64,000 bases of DNA from Azoarcus sp. PA01. Lineage in GTDB: Bacteria; Pseudomonadota; Gammaproteobacteria; Burkholderiales; Rhodocyclaceae. The notes under the pieces are model-generated. The model saw nothing but the letters and a program-made list of their open reading frames with translations, was not told the DNA's origin and made no database searches. Position 1 is the stretch's first letter; each line of letters begins with the position of its first letter. The stretch is taken from NCBI GenBank assembly GCA_001274695.2, contig LARU01000002.1, forward strand, positions 1,240,001 through 1,304,000, read 5' to 3'. Below, one piece after another: positions 1-14,793 of the stretch. The position numbers were made by a program, and so were the translations under genes.

Positions 1-754
1 GCGCGGCAGGCACGAGCGATGCCTCCTCGTCGGGTTCGAAGTCTTCGTATTCCAGCGACGGCTTGCCGTCGTGCACCTTGGCGCGGCGCTGCTGCAGATG
101 GAAATTGCGGGTAAAGGTGTATTTGTCCAGCGTGCCTTCGTCGAGCGTCTTCTCGAATCCGAGCAGGCGCGCGCGCTTGTCGGCAATGCGCAGCCCGACC
201 AGCGAATTGCGCGTCGGCACGTGAGCCACTCGCCACACCGGGTCGCCTGCGCCGTCGAGCGGAAGCACCGCCGCGTCGCGCAACGTGCTCGGGCCGAAAA
301 ATGGCACGACGACATACGGCCCTTCGCCCACGCCCCACACGGCGAGCGTCTGGCCGAAATCCTCGTCGTTCTTCTGCAACTCGAGCTCGGACGCGACATC
401 CAGCAGTCCGAAGATTCCGAACGTCGAGTTCACGAGAAAACGCGTCCAGTCGGACAAGCCGGCGCCGACCTTGCCCTGGAGAAAGTTGTTGAAGCCGATC
501 CAGAGGTCGCCGAGATTGCCGAAGAAATTGCCGACGCCGGTCTGCACCGGCGTCGGCGCGAAAGTGTCGTAGATGGTCGCCAGCGGCCGGGCCACTGCCT
601 TGTCGACGCGCTCGTTGAAGCTGAACATCGCCTGGTTGTAGCGCTCGAGCGGATCGTCGGGGTTGCGCGGCACGCTCGAACATCCGCCCGCGACCAGGAC
701 CGCACAGGCGATGAGCAGCGCAAAAGCCCGGGACCGCGGTTGGAATGCTCTCAT
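1..754 (-). CDS. mlaA: MlaA (VacJ) family outer-membrane lipoprotein, 3' end outside window
   Basis: Outer-membrane lipoprotein of the Mla pathway, which removes misplaced phospholipids from the outer leaflet together with porins and the periplasmic carrier MlaC. The N-terminus is a lipoprotein signal (MRAFQPRSRAFALL..., lipobox VAGGC, Cys near residue 25). It is followed by the family's typical DPLERYNQAMFSFNERVD, then NFFGNLGD, VNSTFGIFGLLD and GVGEGPYVVVPFFGPSTLRD. The start is the ATG at 754, just before the signal peptide. About 251 codons are visible and the frame is still open at position 1, so the C-terminus is missing. The upstream region carries a cluster of palindromes (848-945). 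The call rests on clear family motifs; partners and regulation are not visible. Confidence 0.93.
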   Translation of the reverse strand, partial: MRAFQPRSRAFALLIACAVLVAGGCSSVPRNPDDPLERYNQAMFSFNERVDKAVARPLATIYDTFAPTPVQTGVGNFFGNLGDLWIGFNNFLQGKVGAGLSDWTRFLVNSTFGIFGLLDVASELELQKNDEDFGQTLAVWGVGEGPYVVVPFFGPSTLRDAAVLPLDGAGDPVWRVAHVPTRNSLVGLRIADKRARLLGFEKTLDEGTLDKYTFTRNFHLQQRRAKVHDGKPSLEYEDFEPDEEASLVPAA

Positions 755-847
755 GCTGATCTCTTGTTGTTCCGTTTGTCACTTGAAAGGGGAAGCTGCC
801 GGGTTTCTTACAGCCAGATACATGCCAGAACGCGCAAGCCGTTGATT

Positions 848-945
848 AGCAATATATTGCTTGGAGAAACCGAGAGATGCACGATAGTGCACGGATGACG
901 CGACCGTTCAGTTCTGAACGTCAAGCGTTCAGTGTTGAACGTTCA
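848..945. promoter_or_regulatory. Cluster of four palindromes, candidate operators upstream of mlaA
   Basis: Four dyads lie about 95-190 bp upstream of the mlaA start: AGCAATATATTGCT (848-861, perfect), TGCAC-gata-GTGCA (878-891), CGTTCAG-tt-CTGAACG (905-920) and CGTTCA-gtgt-TGAACG (926-941). The last overlaps TGAACGTTCA (936-945), also a perfect palindrome. The last three share the half-site CGTTCA, which suggests repeated binding by one dimeric regulator, for example of TetR type. No regulator gene is next to it. Confidence 0.45.
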
Positions 946-1105
946 GTGCGGCGGGTCGAAAAGTTCGCTGACGTGAGCGCGGCCGAATCGCTGCGCGGCG
1001 AGGGGGCGCCGTCCTGCCGCCACGCGAGCCGGGAAAACCCACAATCGAAGTGAAAAATCTGCCTTGTCGCGCTGCCGCCCTCGCTCGTCCGCGCCAGTGC
1101 AGCGC

Positions 1106-1138
1106 AAAAAAAGGCGGCCGGACTTCTGCCCGGCCGCC
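1106..1138 (-). terminator. Rho-independent terminator of the PRC-barrel gene
   Basis: Read on the minus strand, a perfect 9-bp stem (GGCGGCCGG with CCGGCCGCC, 8-nt loop) is followed by seven T. It lies about 90 bp past the stop codon of the PRC-barrel gene at 1229, the right place to end that transcript before mlaA. Confidence 0.85.
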
Positions 1139-1228
1139 GTTCGCGAAAGTCACGCCGCGGATTCAAGAGCAAGCCGGGCGTCGATCTCGTCCGGCTTGCA
1201 GATGGACGCGGGAGCTCGAAGTCTCCGC

Positions 1229-1876
1229 TTATCGGGTCGTCGTCTCGCGATCGGTCGGAGAGGTGTCCTGTCCACGCGTCGCGTCCGGCGTCGACGGGCT
1301 GCGCATCGTGTCGCCGGCGCCCGGCGTCGTCGTTGTCGGCGACGACGGCGTCACGCTGCGCGACTTGGATTCGTCAGCTTCGAACGCCGAAAACTCGCTG
1401 ATCGGACGGTCGGTCGGTTCGAGCTCGACGTACTGTTCCGACTCGTATTCCGGCCTCGCCTTCAGCTCATCCTCGGTGGCGCTGACGTGCAGCTTGCCGT
1501 CCCGATAACTGAGTTGGTCGAGCGGCACCGCGACTTCCTTGTCGCCCATCCCCATCACGCCACCGGCAGAAATTACTACCTGAATGTTCCGCTCGTCACG
1601 GCTACGCACCACTTCCTTCACCGAGCCGATCTCTTTGCCGGTCTGGCTGACGACTTCCTTGCCTTCCAGCTCGCGCGGCGTCATGTTCTGAAGCTGAGTT
1701 GCCGCGGCGGTGCTTCCGGTTCCGGCTGCCGCGCCGGTTGTGCCCGACTGGTTCATCGGCTGCGACGTGCCTGATTCGGAGGACTTGTAAGTTTTATCCC
1801 CTTCCGCCCATACGGGCGAAGCGACGAATACAGCAATCGCGCTGGCTATCAGCGACTTGCGATAGATCGGGTTCAT
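1229..1876 (-). CDS. Secreted PRC-barrel domain protein
   Basis: A 215-residue exported protein. The signal peptide is MNPIYRKSLIASAIAVF with a likely cut after VWA (near residue 24). A Ser/Thr/Gly/Ala-rich linker follows, then a PRC-barrel (about residues 65-150) beginning LEGKEVVSQTGKEIGSVKEVV and including KEVAVPLDQLSYRDGKL. The C-terminal 60 residues are low complexity, rich in Pro, Ser, Thr and acidic residues. The start at 1876 is chosen because AGAGGAGAG lies just upstream and the signal peptide begins there; an in-frame ATG at 1894 gives six extra residues. It is a single gene with its own terminator at 1106-1138. Such proteins are common in beta- and alphaproteobacteria and often stress-linked, but the role here is unknown. 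Confidence 0.85.
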   Translation of the reverse strand: MNPIYRKSLIASAIAVFVASPVWAEGDKTYKSSESGTSQPMNQSGTTGAAAGTGSTAAATQLQNMTPRELEGKEVVSQTGKEIGSVKEVVRSRDERNIQVVISAGGVMGMGDKEVAVPLDQLSYRDGKLHVSATEDELKARPEYESEQYVELEPTDRPISEFSAFEADESKSRSVTPSSPTTTTPGAGDTMRSPSTPDATRGQDTSPTDRETTTR

Positions 1877-2060
1877 GGCACTCTCCTCTGTCAAGGTACT
1901 TGATCTGACCGGTCCTCCCTGTGCAGGTTACGCAGGGCTCGGAGGCGGTCCGAGGTGAGCGCTGCAAAATCCGGTCCCGCCCCTGCACTGCGAGGGGGCG
2001 TTTTCGGCTTCACTGCGGATTTTCGACTTCAAGCGGCCGGAACAGCGCCCGGCCCCGACC

Positions 2061-3887
2061 TCACTCCACCGTCACCGACTTCGCGAGGTTCCTCGGTTTA
2101 TCGACGTCGGTGCCCTTGACGAGTGCCGCGTGGTACGACAGCAGCTGCAGCGACACGACGTGCAGCACCGGCGACAGCATGCCGTAGTGCTCGGGCATCG
2201 GCAGGATGTGCACGCCTTCGGATTCGGCGATCTCGCTGCCGGCGTCGGCGAAGACGTAGAGTTCGCCGCCGCGCGCGCGGACTTCCTGCAGGTTCGACTT
2301 GAGCTTTTCGAGCAGCTCGTCGGCTGGCGCGATCGCGATGACCGGCATGTCGCGGTCGACGAGCGCGAGCGGGCCGTGCTTGAGCTCGCCGGCAGCGTAC
2401 GCTTCGGCGTGGATGTACGAGATTTCCTTGAGCTTCAGCGCGCCTTCCATCGCGATCGGCCAGTGGCGGCCGCGGCCGAGGAACAGCGCGTGATGCTTGC
2501 CGGCGAAGCGCTGCGCCCAGGCTTCGATCTGCGGTTCGAGTTCGAGCACTTTCTGCACCGCGACCGGCAGGTGGCGCAGCGCGACGAGGTAGCGCGCCTC
2601 GTCGGCTTCGGGCAGACGGCCGGCGAGCTTCGCGAGCGCGAGCGTCAGCAGCGCGAGCGCGGCGAGCTGGGTCGTGAACGCTTTCGTCGATGCGACGCCG
2701 ATCTCCGGGCCGGCGCGCGTGATGAAGCGCAAGCAGGCTTCGCGCACGATCGCGGACTCCGGCACGTTGCAGATCGCCAGCGTGCGCGCCATGCCGAGGC
2801 TCTTCGCGTGCTTCAGCGCGGCGAGCGTGTCGGCAGTCTCGCCGGACTGCGAAATGACGACGACGAGGGTGTCGGGGTCGGGCACCGAATCGCGGTAGCG
2901 GTATTCGCTCGCGATCTCGACGGTGCACGGCACTTTCGCGACCGACTCCAGCCAGTAGCGCGCGACGAGACCGGCGTGGTAGCTCGTGCCGCACGCGAGC
3001 ACCAGCACGCGGCGCACGCCGCCGAACACGTCCGCGGCCTGGCTGCCGAACAGCTGCGGGCTGATCGAGCCGCCGCCGGCGATCAGCTCGAGCGTGTTCG
3101 CGAGCGCCTGCGGCTGCTCGAAGATTTCCTTCTGCATGTAGTGGCGATACTGGCCGAGCTCGACCGCGTCGGCCGACAGGCTCGACACGTGCACGTCGCG
3201 CTCGACCGGCACGCCGTCGGGCCGGACGATGCGGTAGGCATCGACGCGCAGCTCGGCGAGGTCGCCGTCCTCGAGGTAGATCACGTTGCGCGTAACCTGC
3301 AGCAGCGCCGCCGTGTCGGATGCGGCATACATGCCGTCGTCGCCGACGCCGAGCAGCAGCGGCGAGCCGCGTCGCGCGACGATGATGCGCTCGGGCTCGG
3401 CTTCGGCGATCACGCCGATCGCGTAGGCCCCGACGAGCTCGTTCGTCGCGAGCCGCACCGCTTCGAAAAGATCCGCCCCCGATTCGAGCTTCGCGTGGAC
3501 CAGATGGGCAATCGCCTCGGTGTCGGTCTCGGATTCGAAACGATAGCCGCGCGCTTCGAGCGTCTCCTTGATCGCCTCGAAGTTCTCGATGATGCCGTTA
3601 TGCACGACCGCGAGTCCGCCGGAGATGTGCGGATGCGCGTTGCGCTCCGACGGCACGCCGTGCGTCGCCCAGCGCGTGTGCGCGATGCCGAGGCTGGCGC
3701 GCAGTTCGTTGGACTCGGCGAGCGCCGCGAGCTCGGCGACGCGCCCGGTCGAGCGCAGGCGCTTCAATCCGCTGCCGAGCACCGCCAGCCCGGCCGAGTC
3801 GTAGCCGCGGTATTCGAGCTTGCGCAGGCCTTCGAGGAGGACCGGGACGACGTTGCCGGTCGCGATCGCAGTGACGATGCCGCACAT
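2061..3887 (-). CDS. glmS: Glutamine--fructose-6-phosphate aminotransferase (isomerizing)
   Basis: Makes glucosamine-6-phosphate from fructose-6-phosphate and glutamine, the first step to UDP-GlcNAc for peptidoglycan and LPS. It has 608 residues, the usual length. The N-terminal glutaminase domain starts with the nucleophile Cys2 (MCGIV) and has YRGYDSAG (26-33) and HTRWATHG (70-77). Two SIS sugar-isomerase domains follow, with ACGTSYHAG and SQSGETADT, and the protein ends in the conserved [12 protein letters not shown]. The ATG at 3887 is fixed by the need for Cys2, although the frame is open upstream. It starts 2 bp after the glmU stop, and the end of glmU supplies the ribosome site GGGAGAA. 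The two genes therefore form one unit covering consecutive parts of one pathway. No glmS ribozyme is expected or possible in this 2-bp gap. Confidence 0.98.
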   Translation of the reverse strand: MCGIVTAIATGNVVPVLLEGLRKLEYRGYDSAGLAVLGSGLKRLRSTGRVAELAALAESNELRASLGIAHTRWATHGVPSERNAHPHISGGLAVVHNGIIENFEAIKETLEARGYRFESETDTEAIAHLVHAKLESGADLFEAVRLATNELVGAYAIGVIAEAEPERIIVARRGSPLLLGVGDDGMYAASDTAALLQVTRNVIYLEDGDLAELRVDAYRIVRPDGVPVERDVHVSSLSADAVELGQYRHYMQKEIFEQPQALANTLELIAGGGSISPQLFGSQAADVFGGVRRVLVLACGTSYHAGLVARYWLESVAKVPCTVEIASEYRYRDSVPDPDTLVVVISQSGETADTLAALKHAKSLGMARTLAICNVPESAIVREACLRFITRAGPEIGVASTKAFTTQLAALALLTLALAKLAGRLPEADEARYLVALRHLPVAVQKVLELEPQIEAWAQRFAGKHHALFLGRGRHWPIAMEGALKLKEISYIHAEAYAAGELKHGPLALVDRDMPVIAIAPADELLEKLKSNLQEVRARGGELYVFADAGSEIAESEGVHILPMPEHYGMLSPVLHVVSLQLLSYHAALVKGTDVDKPRNLAKSVTVE

Positions 3888-3889
3888 GA

Positions 3890-5257
3890 TTATTCTCCCG
3901 CCTTTTTCTTGACCGGCCGCTTCCAGCCCGGAATGCTGATCTGTCTGGCGCGCGACACCGTGAGCTGGTCTGCGGGCGCGTCTTTCGTCAGCGTCGTCCC
4001 CGCCCCGAGCGTTGCGCCGCGCCCGACCCGAACCGGGGCGACGAGCTGGGTGTCGGAGCCGATGAAGACGTCGTCGCCGATCGTCGTGCGGTACTTGTTC
4101 GCGCCATCGTAGTTGCACGTGATCGTGCCCGCGCCGACGTTCACGCGCCGGCCGATGTCGGCATCGCCGATGTAGGCGAGGTGGTTCGCCTTCGAGTCGT
4201 CGGCGATCGCGCTGTTCTTGACTTCGACGAAGTTACCCAGATGCACGCCGTCGCCGAGCGTCGTGCCCGGGCGCGTGCGCGCATACGGACCGATGACGCA
4301 GTCGCGCCCGGTCACGGTGTCCTCGACGTGCGAGAACGGCGCGAGCCGGGAGCCTGCGCCGATCCTCGCGTTGCGGATCACGCAGTGGGCGCCGATCTTC
4401 ACGTCGTCGGCGAGCTCGACGCGGCCTTCGAACACGCAGTTGACGTCGATTTCGACGTCGCGGCCACACCGCAGCTCGCCGCGCACATCGAGGCGCGCCG
4501 GGTCGAACAGCGTGACGCCGTCCTCCATCAGCCGCGTCGCGATGTTGCGCTGGTGGATGCGCTCGAGTTCGGCGAGCTGCGGCTTGCTGTTGACGCCGAG
4601 CGTCTCCCACGCCGCGTCGGGCTGCACGGTCGTGACTTCGACGCCTTCGGCGACCGCCATGCCGATGATGTCGGTGAGGTAGTACTCGCGCTGCGCGTTG
4701 TCGTTGCCAAGCCGCGCGAGCCAGTCGCGCAGCCGCGCGACCGGAGCGACGAGGATGCCGGTATTGACTTCGCGCACGCGGCGCTCGTCGGCGCTCGCGT
4801 CCTTCTCCTCGACGATGCGCACGACGCGCCCCGCCGCATCGCGCAGGATGCGGCCGTAGCCGGCCGGATCGGCGAGTTCGACGGTCAGCAGCGCAAGGCG
4901 CTCGCCGCCGGCAGCGGCTTCGAGGCGGCGCAGCGTCGGCACGCCGATCAGCGGCACGTCGCCGTACAGCACCAGCGCCATGTCGCCGTCGGTCAGATGC
5001 GGCAAGGCCTGCAGCACCGCGTGGCCGGTGCCGAGCTGCGGCTCCTGCACTGCCCACTGCACCGCAGCATGCTGCAGCCGCGTCCGCACCGCTTCGCCGC
5101 CGTGGCCATGGACGACGCAGACGCGCCGCGCCTCCAGCGCTTGCGCTGCCGCAATGACGTGCTCCAGCATCGGCCGGCCGGCAATCGGCTGCAGCACCTT
5201 GGGCAATGCGGATCGCATCCGCTTGCCCTGCCCTGCGGCGAGAATCACGACTTCCAT
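3890..5257 (-). CDS. glmU: Bifunctional UDP-N-acetylglucosamine pyrophosphorylase / glucosamine-1-phosphate N-acetyltransferase
   Basis: Cytoplasmic trimeric enzyme performing the last two steps of UDP-GlcNAc synthesis: acetylation of glucosamine-1-phosphate, then uridyl transfer. It has 455 residues. The N-terminal nucleotidyltransferase has the signature LAAGQGKRM (6-14) with Lys20, and the metal site YGDVPL. The C-terminal half is a left-handed beta helix of hexapeptide repeats, with [17 protein letters not shown] and [11 protein letters not shown]. The start at 5257 is the Met directly before the nucleotidyltransferase strand; the frame stays open for 32 more codons with no family similarity. 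It is the first gene of glmU-glmS. A TAGAAT element at 5290-5295 on the minus strand may be its -10. Confidence 0.98.
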   Translation of the reverse strand: MEVVILAAGQGKRMRSALPKVLQPIAGRPMLEHVIAAAQALEARRVCVVHGHGGEAVRTRLQHAAVQWAVQEPQLGTGHAVLQALPHLTDGDMALVLYGDVPLIGVPTLRRLEAAAGGERLALLTVELADPAGYGRILRDAAGRVVRIVEEKDASADERRVREVNTGILVAPVARLRDWLARLGNDNAQREYYLTDIIGMAVAEGVEVTTVQPDAAWETLGVNSKPQLAELERIHQRNIATRLMEDGVTLFDPARLDVRGELRCGRDVEIDVNCVFEGRVELADDVKIGAHCVIRNARIGAGSRLAPFSHVEDTVTGRDCVIGPYARTRPGTTLGDGVHLGNFVEVKNSAIADDSKANHLAYIGDADIGRRVNVGAGTITCNYDGANKYRTTIGDDVFIGSDTQLVAPVRVGRGATLGAGTTLTKDAPADQLTVSRARQISIPGWKRPVKKKAGE

Positions 5258-5452
5258 GAACACTCCGGTAACGATCGAAAACCGCGCGGATTCTATCATG
5301 CAGCCCCGCTCCGGCCCGGTTACCATCTGCATCGCCGCGGCCACCTGCGGCATTTTTGCGCGCCGCAGCAGAAATAATCGCGAAGGCCGCGTGGCGCCTG
5401 GACGCGCCCGCTAGAATTCCGCTTTTGCACCGCCCGGAGGGCAGGACCGATC
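5258..5452. promoter_or_regulatory. Divergent promoter region glmU / pta with two TAGAAT -10 candidates
   Basis: This gap drives glmU leftwards and the MaoC-Pta gene rightwards. A TAGAAT hexamer lies on the minus strand at 5295-5290 (33 bp before glmU) and another on the plus strand at 5412-5417 (36 bp before pta). Neither has a good TTGACA-like -35 at 16-18 bp. The ribosome site GGAGG for pta is at about 5436-5440. Confidence 0.4.
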
Positions 5453-6865
5453 ATGATGCAAGTCGCCACCCAGTTCATCCAGAACCGTGTCTTCGACGAG
5501 ATCCAGGTAGGCGATCGTGCGGAGCTGGTGCGCACGCTGCGCCCCGATGACATCCATCTGTTCGCGATCATGTCCGGCGACGTCAATCCGACCCATGTCG
5601 ATACCGAATACGCGCGCTCGAGCCAGTTCCGCGAAGTCGTCGGCCACAGCATGTGGGGCAGCACGCTGATCTCGACCGTCCTCGGCACCGAGTTTCCCGG
5701 CCCCGGCACCGTCTATGTTTCGCAGGGGCTGAATTTCTGGCGGCCGATCACGATCGGCGACACCTTGACGATCACCGTGACGTGCCGCGAGAAGTTCGAG
5801 CACAACCACCACATCGTCTTCGACTGCGTCGCGCTCAACCAGGACGGGCTGAAAGTCATCGACGGCGTCGCCGAAGTCCAGGCGCCGACCGAAAAGGTCA
5901 AGCGCCCGCGCATCGCGCTGCCGGAAGTGACGATTTCCGACCGCGAACTGCGCTACGGCCACCTGTTGTCGATCACTGCCGGCCGGGCGCCGATCCCGAT
6001 CGCAGTGGCACATCCTTGCGACGCGGAGTCGCTGCGCGGACCGCTGCAGGCCGCTGCGGCCGGGCTCGTCGTGCCGGTGCTGGTCGGCCCCGAAGCGAAG
6101 ATTCGCGCCGTCGCGGAGCAGGAAGGGCTGAACCTGCAAGGCTTTCGCATCGTCGATGTCCCGCACAGCCACGCTGCCGCCGAAACGGCCGTCGCGCTCG
6201 CGCGCGACGGCGTCGTCGAGGCGCTGATGAAAGGGTCGCTGCACACCGACGAGCTGATGAGCGCGGTGCTGTCGAAAGTCGGCGGCCTGCGCACCGCGCG
6301 CCGCGTCAGCCACGTCTTCATCGCCGACGTGCCGACCTATCCGCACCCGCTCCTGATCACCGATGCGGCGATCAACATCGAGCCGACCCTCGAGGACAAA
6401 GCCGACATCGTCCAGAACGCGATCGACCTCGCGCACGTGCTCGGCCTCGCCGAGCCGAAAGTCGCGATCCTGTCGGCCGTCGAGACCGTGACCTCGAAGC
6501 TGCGCTCGACGATCGACGCTGCGGCGCTGTGCAAGATGGCCGACCGCGGCCAGATCCGGGGCGGCCTGCTCGACGGGCCGCTTGCGTTCGACAACGCGAT
6601 CTCGCTCGTCGCGGCCAAGACCAAGGGCATCAACTCGCTGGTCGCCGGCAACGCCGACATCCTCGTCGTGCCGGACCTCGAATCCGGCAACATGGTCGCG
6701 AAGCAGCTCGAATACCTCGCCGACGCGCTGATGGCGGGCGTAGTGCTCGGCGCACGCGTGCCGATCGTGCTGACGAGCCGCGCCGACACGGCCGAGACGC
6801 GCACCGCGTCGTGCGCGATCGTGCAACTGATGGCGCACAAGAAGCGCGAGGCAAGACTCGCATGA
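5453..6865 (+). CDS. MaoC hydratase-like domain fused to phosphate acetyltransferase
   Basis: A 470-residue two-domain protein. Residues about 10-150 are a MaoC/hotdog (R-hydratase-like) domain with FAIMSGDVNPTHVD, containing the Asp/His expected for hydratase chemistry, and GHSMWGSTLIS. Residues about 160-465 are a phosphate acetyl/butyryltransferase domain with SITAGRAPIPIAVAHPCD, EALMKGSLHTDELM, ITDAAINIEPTLEDK and GGLLDGPLAFDNAIS. The second domain interconverts acyl-CoA and acyl phosphate and is paired with ackA, whose ATG overlaps this stop codon (ATGA, 6862-6865). Together they form a phosphotransacetylase-acetate kinase route. Such fusions are annotated in other proteobacteria as bifunctional enoyl-CoA hydratase/phosphate acetyltransferase. 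Whether the hotdog domain is active or only regulatory is unknown. Two consecutive ATGs (5453, 5456) are possible starts. Confidence 0.93.
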   Translation: MMQVATQFIQNRVFDEIQVGDRAELVRTLRPDDIHLFAIMSGDVNPTHVDTEYARSSQFREVVGHSMWGSTLISTVLGTEFPGPGTVYVSQGLNFWRPITIGDTLTITVTCREKFEHNHHIVFDCVALNQDGLKVIDGVAEVQAPTEKVKRPRIALPEVTISDRELRYGHLLSITAGRAPIPIAVAHPCDAESLRGPLQAAAAGLVVPVLVGPEAKIRAVAEQEGLNLQGFRIVDVPHSHAAAETAVALARDGVVEALMKGSLHTDELMSAVLSKVGGLRTARRVSHVFIADVPTYPHPLLITDAAINIEPTLEDKADIVQNAIDLAHVLGLAEPKVAILSAVETVTSKLRSTIDAAALCKMADRGQIRGGLLDGPLAFDNAISLVAAKTKGINSLVAGNADILVVPDLESGNMVAKQLEYLADALMAGVVLGARVPIVLTSRADTAETRTASCAIVQLMAHKKREARLA

Positions 6866-8046
6866 AAGCGATCCTGGTCATCAACGCGGGCTCGAGCAGC
6901 GTCAAGTTCGCGCTGTACGCGAGCGAACCGGAGCTGGCCGCAAAACCCGCGCTGTCGGGTCAGATCGAGGGAATCGGCGCGACGCCGATGCTGTCGGCGC
7001 AGGACGCCGCCGGGCTTCGCTACCGGGAGCCGGTGCACAGCGCGGGCGAGCAGGCCGAGCAGCATCGCGACGCGCTCAACCACCTGTTCGCATGGCTCGC
7101 CGCACACAACCCGGCGCTCGACATCGTCGCGGCCGGGCATCGCATCGTGCATGGCGGCGAACTCCACAGCGCGCCGGTGCGGCTGAACGAGTTCGTGCTG
7201 CGCGACCTCGACAGCTTCGTGCCGCTCGCGCCGCTGCACCAGCCGCACAACCTGCGCGCAGTGCGCGCAGTGGCCGTGCTGCTGCCCGGCATCCCGCAGG
7301 TCGGCTGCTTCGATACCGCGTTCCACCGCACGCAACCGCCGCTCGCGCAGGCGTTTGCGCTGCCGCGCGCGATCACCGCCCGCGGCGTCAAGCGCTACGG
7401 GTTCCACGGCCTGTCGTACGATTACGTCGCCCGCCAGCTGCCCGACGTCATCGGCCCGCGCGCGAGTGGCGCGGTGCTGATCGCGCATCTGGGCAACGGC
7501 GCGTCGATGTGCGCGCTGCGCGACGGCAGGAGCATCGCTTCGACGATGGGCTTCACCGCCGTCGACGGCCTGATGATGGGCACGCGCACCGGCAGCCTCG
7601 ACCCGGGCGTGCTGCTGTACCTGATGGAACAGCAGCACCTGGACGCGAAAGCGCTGACGAACCTGCTGTACAAGGAATCCGGGCTGCTCGGCGTGTCCGG
7701 CATCAGCCAGGACATGCGCACGCTGCTGGCGTCGCCGGCGCGCGAAGCGAAAGAAGCGGTGGATCTGTTCTGCTATCGCATCGCGCGCGAGATCGGCTCG
7801 CTCGCAGCCGCCGCCGGCGGGCTCGACGCGCTGGTGTTCACCGGCGGCATCGGCGAACACGCCGCACCGGTGCGCGAACAGGTCGCCGAACTGTCGGCGT
7901 GGCTCGGCGTGAAAATCGACGCGCAGGCGAACGCCGCCGACGCCCCGCGCATCGACGCACCAGACAGCCGCGTCGCGGTCGCGGTCGTACCGACGAACGA
8001 GGAACGGATGATCGCGCGCTACACGGCCGAGGTGCTGAAGCTGTAA
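6862..8046 (+). CDS. ackA: Acetate kinase
   Basis: Cytoplasmic kinase interconverting acetate plus ATP and acetyl phosphate. It has 394 residues, the family length. Family motifs are INAGSSSVKF (7-16, the first phosphate loop), AGHRIVHGG, FDTAFHRTQP, RYGFHGLSYDYV, HLGNGASMCA, GTRTGSLDPG and FTGGIGEH. The catalytic Asp of FDTAFH and the Arg of HRIVHGG are present. It starts inside the stop codon of the MaoC-Pta gene, so the two are translationally coupled and their products act in sequence. A hairpin at 8087-8113 ends the unit. Confidence 0.97.
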   Translation: MKAILVINAGSSSVKFALYASEPELAAKPALSGQIEGIGATPMLSAQDAAGLRYREPVHSAGEQAEQHRDALNHLFAWLAAHNPALDIVAAGHRIVHGGELHSAPVRLNEFVLRDLDSFVPLAPLHQPHNLRAVRAVAVLLPGIPQVGCFDTAFHRTQPPLAQAFALPRAITARGVKRYGFHGLSYDYVARQLPDVIGPRASGAVLIAHLGNGASMCALRDGRSIASTMGFTAVDGLMMGTRTGSLDPGVLLYLMEQQHLDAKALTNLLYKESGLLGVSGISQDMRTLLASPAREAKEAVDLFCYRIAREIGSLAAAAGGLDALVFTGGIGEHAAPVREQVAELSAWLGVKIDAQANAADAPRIDAPDSRVAVAVVPTNEERMIARYTAEVLKL

Positions 8047-8393
8047 GCGGCGCCGGCTGCGAGCCCCCTCGAACCACACAAACGACAGGGGCGACCCGCA
8101 GATCGCCCCTTTCATCCCATCGCGCCCGACGCTCGCTTCAGCGCGGCAGCACGCTCTCGCCCATCAGGAACCGGTCGACTTCGCGGGCGCATTGACGACC
8201 CTCGCGCCCTGCGGCCCGGTCGGCCCGCATTCGTCCACTCCCCGCCCGTGGGCGGTCCGCGTCGTTCAGCGGGGAAGGACGCTCTGACCCATGAGGAACT
8301 GATCGACTTCGCGGGCGCATTGACGACCCTCGCGCCCTGCGGGCCGGTCGGCCCGCATTCGTCCCCTCCCCGCCCGTGGGCGGTCCGCGTCGT
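8047..8393. other. Convergent intergenic region between ackA and gltD with tandem gltD-end copies
   Basis: This 347-base gap lies between two genes that point at each other. It holds the ackA terminator (8087-8113) and two full 128-bp units (8138-8265 and 8266-8393) that duplicate the end of gltD plus downstream sequence. No independent gene is supported. Confidence 0.8.
8087..8113 (+). terminator. Terminator after ackA
   Basis: AGGGGCGA (8087-8094) pairs perfectly with TCGCCCCT (8103-8110) across an 8-nt loop and is followed by a short T-rich tail (TTC). It lies 40 bp past the ackA stop. The stem is strong; the tail is short. Confidence 0.65.
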
Positions 8394-9857
<1,464 letters not shown>

Positions 9858-9860
9858 TTT

Positions 9861-14546
<4,686 letters not shown>

Positions 14547-14645
14547 CTCGTTGTTCCTCGACACGACACGTTTGCCGGACAAAACCGGCGTTGATCGGGC
14601 GACGGGCGCCGCATGCAAAAAACGCACCAAAACTGTGCAGACGTC

Positions 14646-14676
14646 AAAAAAAGCCGGGTGCACGCGCACACCGGCT
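14646..14676 (-). terminator. Intrinsic terminator inside the apparent gltB leader
   Basis: On the minus strand, AGCCGG pairs with CCGGCT and an inner GTGC pairs with GCAC, a 10-bp stem with one bulge and a 4-nt loop, followed by seven T. It lies about 118 bp past the dgt stop and 100 bp before the gltB ATG. It may end the dgt transcript, or act as an attenuator, because a good promoter (14732-14760) lies upstream of it and points at gltB. A second hairpin (14686-14703, 7 bp) sits directly before it. Confidence 0.8.
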
Positions 14677-14731
14677 CTGTTCAGCCCGTGCGCACGCACA
14701 CGGCCGCTACGTACGATTCAGCGGGCTAAAG

Positions 14732-14760
14732 AATATACCTGCGTGAAACTCGTGATTCAA
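14732..14760 (-). promoter_or_regulatory. Sigma-70 promoter for gltBD
   Basis: TTGAAT (14760-14755) and TATATT (14737-14732) are 17 bp apart on the minus strand, close to consensus. Transcription would start near 14725 and give a leader of about 180 nt before the gltB ATG. It lies right after the dgt stop codon. Confidence 0.7.
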
Positions 14761-14793
14761 GAGTTTTTTGCGCTGCGGTAACACTATGATGAT

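Larger units (their letters stand above)
755..1228. other. Intergenic region with dyads and a terminator
   Basis: This 474-base gap separates mlaA from the PRC-barrel gene, both on the minus strand. No convincing ORF lies in it. Its 3' half (1106-1138) holds the terminator of the PRC gene. Its other half (848-945) holds four palindromes described separately. The mlaA promoter presumably lies here, but I could not identify a convincing -35/-10 pair. Confidence 0.6.

Noticed and set aside
1979..2005. Plus-strand hairpin followed by TTTT between the PRC gene and glmS
   Set aside because: The stem has a bulge and no plus-strand gene lies upstream to terminate; on the minus strand no T-run follows it.
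3885..3892. glmS ribozyme or riboswitch ahead of glmS
   Set aside because: glmS starts 2 bp after glmU, leaving no leader; the ribozyme is known from Gram-positive bacteria.
2130..4112. 660-codon open frame on the plus strand opposite glmS
   Set aside because: It is exactly antisense to a clear glmS gene, has a low-complexity Arg/Ala/Asp/Val-rich product and is explained by the high GC at third codon positions. The same holds for long frames opposite gltB (11847-14594) and the fad genes (49858-52434, 53987-56188, 57663-60101).
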